A DNA stretch of 64,000 nucleotides, taken from the NCBI RefSeq assembly GCF_035594125.1, contig NC_087172.1, forward strand, positions 20,754,930-20,818,929, in the 5' to 3' direction. The position numbers and the translations under genes are program-made. This document shows, piece after piece, positions 61,531-64,000 of this stretch; positions within the stretch are counted from its first letter, which is position 1, and each line of letters starts with the position of its first letter. Source of the DNA: Scylla paramamosain (lineage: Eukaryota > Arthropoda > Malacostraca > Decapoda > Portunidae). The notes beneath the pieces were generated by a model. That model was not told where the DNA came from. It did not search any database and saw only the letters and a program-made list of their open reading frames with translations.

Positions 61531-62920
61531 TTTTTTATGTAGGAGGGGCAACAGCCAAGGTCAGCAAACTTATAAAGAAGAAAAGGCCCACTGAGGTGCT
61601 GGTCCCCAAAATTGGTCATCAAAATTCAAGGATAAGTGTCTTGAAACTTCCCTCTTGAAAGTTCAAGTCACAGGAAGGAGAAAATACAGAAGGAGGCAGG
61701 GAGTTCAAGAGTTTACCAGAGAAAGGGATGGATGATCGAGAATACTGGTTAACTTTTGCATTAAAGAGGTGGACAGAATAAGGATGAGAGAAGTGTCTTG
61801 TGCAGTGAAACCACAAGAGGTAGGGAGACATGCAGATAGCAAGATCAGAAGAGCAGGTAACATGAAAATAGCAATAGAAGATAGCAAGGGATGCATCATT
61901 GTGATGATGAGAGAGAGGCTGAGGACGTCAGTTAAAGGAGAGGAGTTGATAAGACGAAAAGCTTTTGATTCCACCCTGTTTAAGAGAGCCGTATGAGTGG
62001 AACCCCCCCCTCCATACATGTGAAGCATACTCCATACATGGACAGATAATGCCCTTGCACAGAGTTAGCAGCTGGGAAGGTGAGAAAAACTGTCAGAGAC
62101 AACTCAGAACACCTAACTTCATAGAAGCTGTTTCAGCTAGAGATGAGATGTGAAGTTTCCAATTTAGATTATAAGTAAAGGACAGGGTGAGGATGTTTAG
62201 TGTAGAGGAGGGGGACAGTTTGGTGTCATTGAAGAAGAGTGGATAGTTGTATGGAAGATTGTGTCAAGTTGATAAATAGAGGAATTAAGTTTTTGAGGCA
62301 ATGAACAGTACTAAGTTTGCTCTGCCCCAATCAGAAATTTTAGGGAGATCAGAAATTGGGCATTCTGCAACTTCCCTGCATGAATTGTTTAATTCCTGAA
62401 GGGTTGGAGGTCTGTGAAAAGATGTGGAAAAGTAGAGGGTGATATCATCAGCTTTGGAGTGGATAGAACAAGAAGTTTGGCTTAGAAGATCATTGATGAA
62501 TAATAGGAAGAGAGTGAGTGACATGATAGAACCATGAGGAACACCACTGTTAATAGATTTAGAAGATAAATGACCATCTACCAAAGCAGCAATACAATGG
62601 TCAGAAAGGAAACTTGAGATGAAGTTACAGAAAGAAGGATAGAGGCCTTAGGAGGATAGTTTGGAAGTCAAAGCTTTGTGCCAGACTATCAAAAACTTTG
62701 ATATGTCTAAGGCAACAGTAAAAGTTTCACCAAAATCCCTAAATGAGGATGAACAAGATTCAGTAAGGAAAGCCAGATCATCAGTAGAGCGACCTTAATG
62801 GAACCCATACTGGTGATCAAATAGAAGGTAGTGAAGTGATAGCTGTTTAAGAATCTTCCTGTTGAGGATAGATTAAAAAACTTTAGAGAGAAAATTAAAG
62901 CAATAGGATGGTAGTTTGCC
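61488..62920 (-). mobile_element. LINE family 1 copy, 3' half
   Basis: A (TTTA)n tail at 61488-61532, C-terminal region 61619-62280, RT core 62285-62900 (SGVPHGSIMSLTLFLLFIND, and SKADDITLYFS where the Tyr of YADD is Lys). 5'-truncated at about 62920. Lies in UBA2 intron 6. Confidence 0.83.
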
Positions 62921-63684
62921 TGACATACCTATGGGAAAAAAGAACAAGTTTATGGTAAGTATATACCTTTTTTATCAATCTATGTAGAGCTTGTGCTACC
63001 TAGCACAAGGGTGTTATGCTAAAGTTGAACTTTTCTTTTTGGAGATAGTGGAATTTTCTCTTTGGAGGTGGTCGTTTGAATGCTTATTCACCCCAAAAAG
63101 GCAGACCAAATCTTGTAGGCCTGCTTATGTCCTACCATTCATATCAGGTGGCACAGCAGGCTTCTTTCACTACTCTGTTTTGTGTATGAACTGAATAATA
63201 CTCATTTACAGTGTCCTCTCAAATTGTGGGATACTCAGATTTTATGCTGAGACTTAAATTCTTACCATTTTGACATTTGTGCATTATCTTGAGTTTCTTG
63301 CTTTCATTACATATGAGTCACACCTTACTGTTGTTGTCACAATTAGTTAAAATAAATATCCAAGTGCTGTGTATTGTATACATATTTCCATGTACAGTTC
63401 ACATACCAGAACATACAGATTATTCATGTGGATAAACCACTTATTTGCCACAGCACTAGTCATGCTGGCATGCATGTGAGAGAGCAGGAGAGAAAGGCTG
63501 GTGTTACCCTACTTAAAAATATCTGGAGATATGAAGAAGAGGCCTGGCTCAGGAGATTCTGAATCATCTGTAGCCATATCATCTGTGCCATACTGTTTAC
63601 ACTCCACTCCACCACTGCACCACTGCATCATGTTGAATGTGAGGATGCACAGTTGTGTGGGGACAAAACACTCATATAGTGTTA
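62921..63684. other. UBA2 intron 6, no recognised element
   Basis: AT-rich, no repeat or coding signal; no further UBA2 exon found. Confidence 0.4.
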
Positions 63685-64000
63685 GTGACTTAACCTGCTC
63701 TTGTGCCCACGCTCTTGAATCTTCAAAGTTTTCCACCATCTGGCTACGACTGCAGAGTCACTCTCATACTAAATTTATCTGTGCTGTATACCTCTCACCT
63801 AACTCCTCTGATTATAAGAAATTCTTTGACTACTTAACTTCCAAAGTGGAGCACATTCTGACCCTCTTCCCTTTTGCAGAGATCTCCATTCTTGGAGACT
63901 TCAATGTTCACCACCAGCTTTGGCTTTCCTCTCCCTTCACTGACCATCCTGGTGAACTAGCCTACAACTTTGCTATCCTCCATGACCTAGAGCAATTGGT
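63685..64000 (+). mobile_element. LINE family 1, endonuclease N-terminal part, runs off the window
   Basis: The + strand reads NLLLCPRS-type broken sequence, then [20 protein letters not shown] and [15 protein letters not shown] (GDFN near 63895). It is more intact than the copy at 49365 over the shared part and continues beyond 64000. Confidence 0.82.

Overview
This window is eukaryotic and intron-rich, most probably from a decapod crustacean. The evidence is split genes with GT/AG introns, long pure microsatellites ((AT)n, (GA)n, (AGT)n) and an arthropod-type mix of LINE, BEL/Pao, DIRS, Ty3/gypsy, hAT, Tigger and Harbinger remnants. Assignment to a swimming-crab-like genome is an inference from how the LINE proteins look to me, not from a search. 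There is no bacterial-type operon, CRISPR array or defence island, and I recognised no tRNA or rRNA gene.

Two host genes are supported, both on the + strand. (1) The 3' three exons of an NPC2-like secreted lipid-binding (ML domain) protein at 607-2549, with a poly(A) signal at 2989. (2) The first six exons of UBA2, the catalytic subunit of the SUMO E1 enzyme, at 21863-60784. UBA2 runs off the right edge: 931 coding bases are spread over about 39 kb, and its introns are full of transposons.

Layout. 1-3124: NPC2 exons between trinucleotide arrays, ending at a (GA)n run. About 3900-6135 (-): a broken, intronless coding region that I cannot name. 6150-10225: two LINE copies flanking a 229-bp (AT)n run. 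11525-15239: a LINE 5' fragment, then an LTR (B) carrying a 2.1-kb TG..CA insertion that itself carries a 979-bp PIF/Harbinger element, then an oppositely oriented LTR (A). 15273-18524 (-): a 5'-truncated BEL/Pao pol that ends against another inverted LTR piece. 18860-21600 (-): two copies of a second LINE with a zinc-knuckle C-terminus. From 21863 onward: UBA2 with its repeats. Intron 1 holds G-rich GGTTAG-like sequence, a pogo-type fragment and AT palindromes. Intron 4 holds a hAT element with an 8-bp target duplication, a Tigger-derived element that keeps the transposase start, and two head-to-head LINE copies around an AT/GT microsatellite. Intron 5 holds an approximately 10.9-kb DIRS element with inverted ends, interrupted by two LINE copies and a Ty3/gypsy integrase-LTR piece, followed by a possible piggyBac-like remnant and (GA)n arrays.

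One LINE family, called family 1 here, is present in at least a dozen pieces with endonuclease (GDFN, SDH) and RT (YADD) motifs. It has generated internal deletions, tandem duplications and inverted pairs. Every mobile element examined carries stops, frameshifts or truncations, so none looks autonomous. The observations most worth follow-up are the three-level nest, the inverted LTR arrangement, the DIRS element, the Tigger-derived element and the unidentified coding relic at 3.9-6.1 kb.
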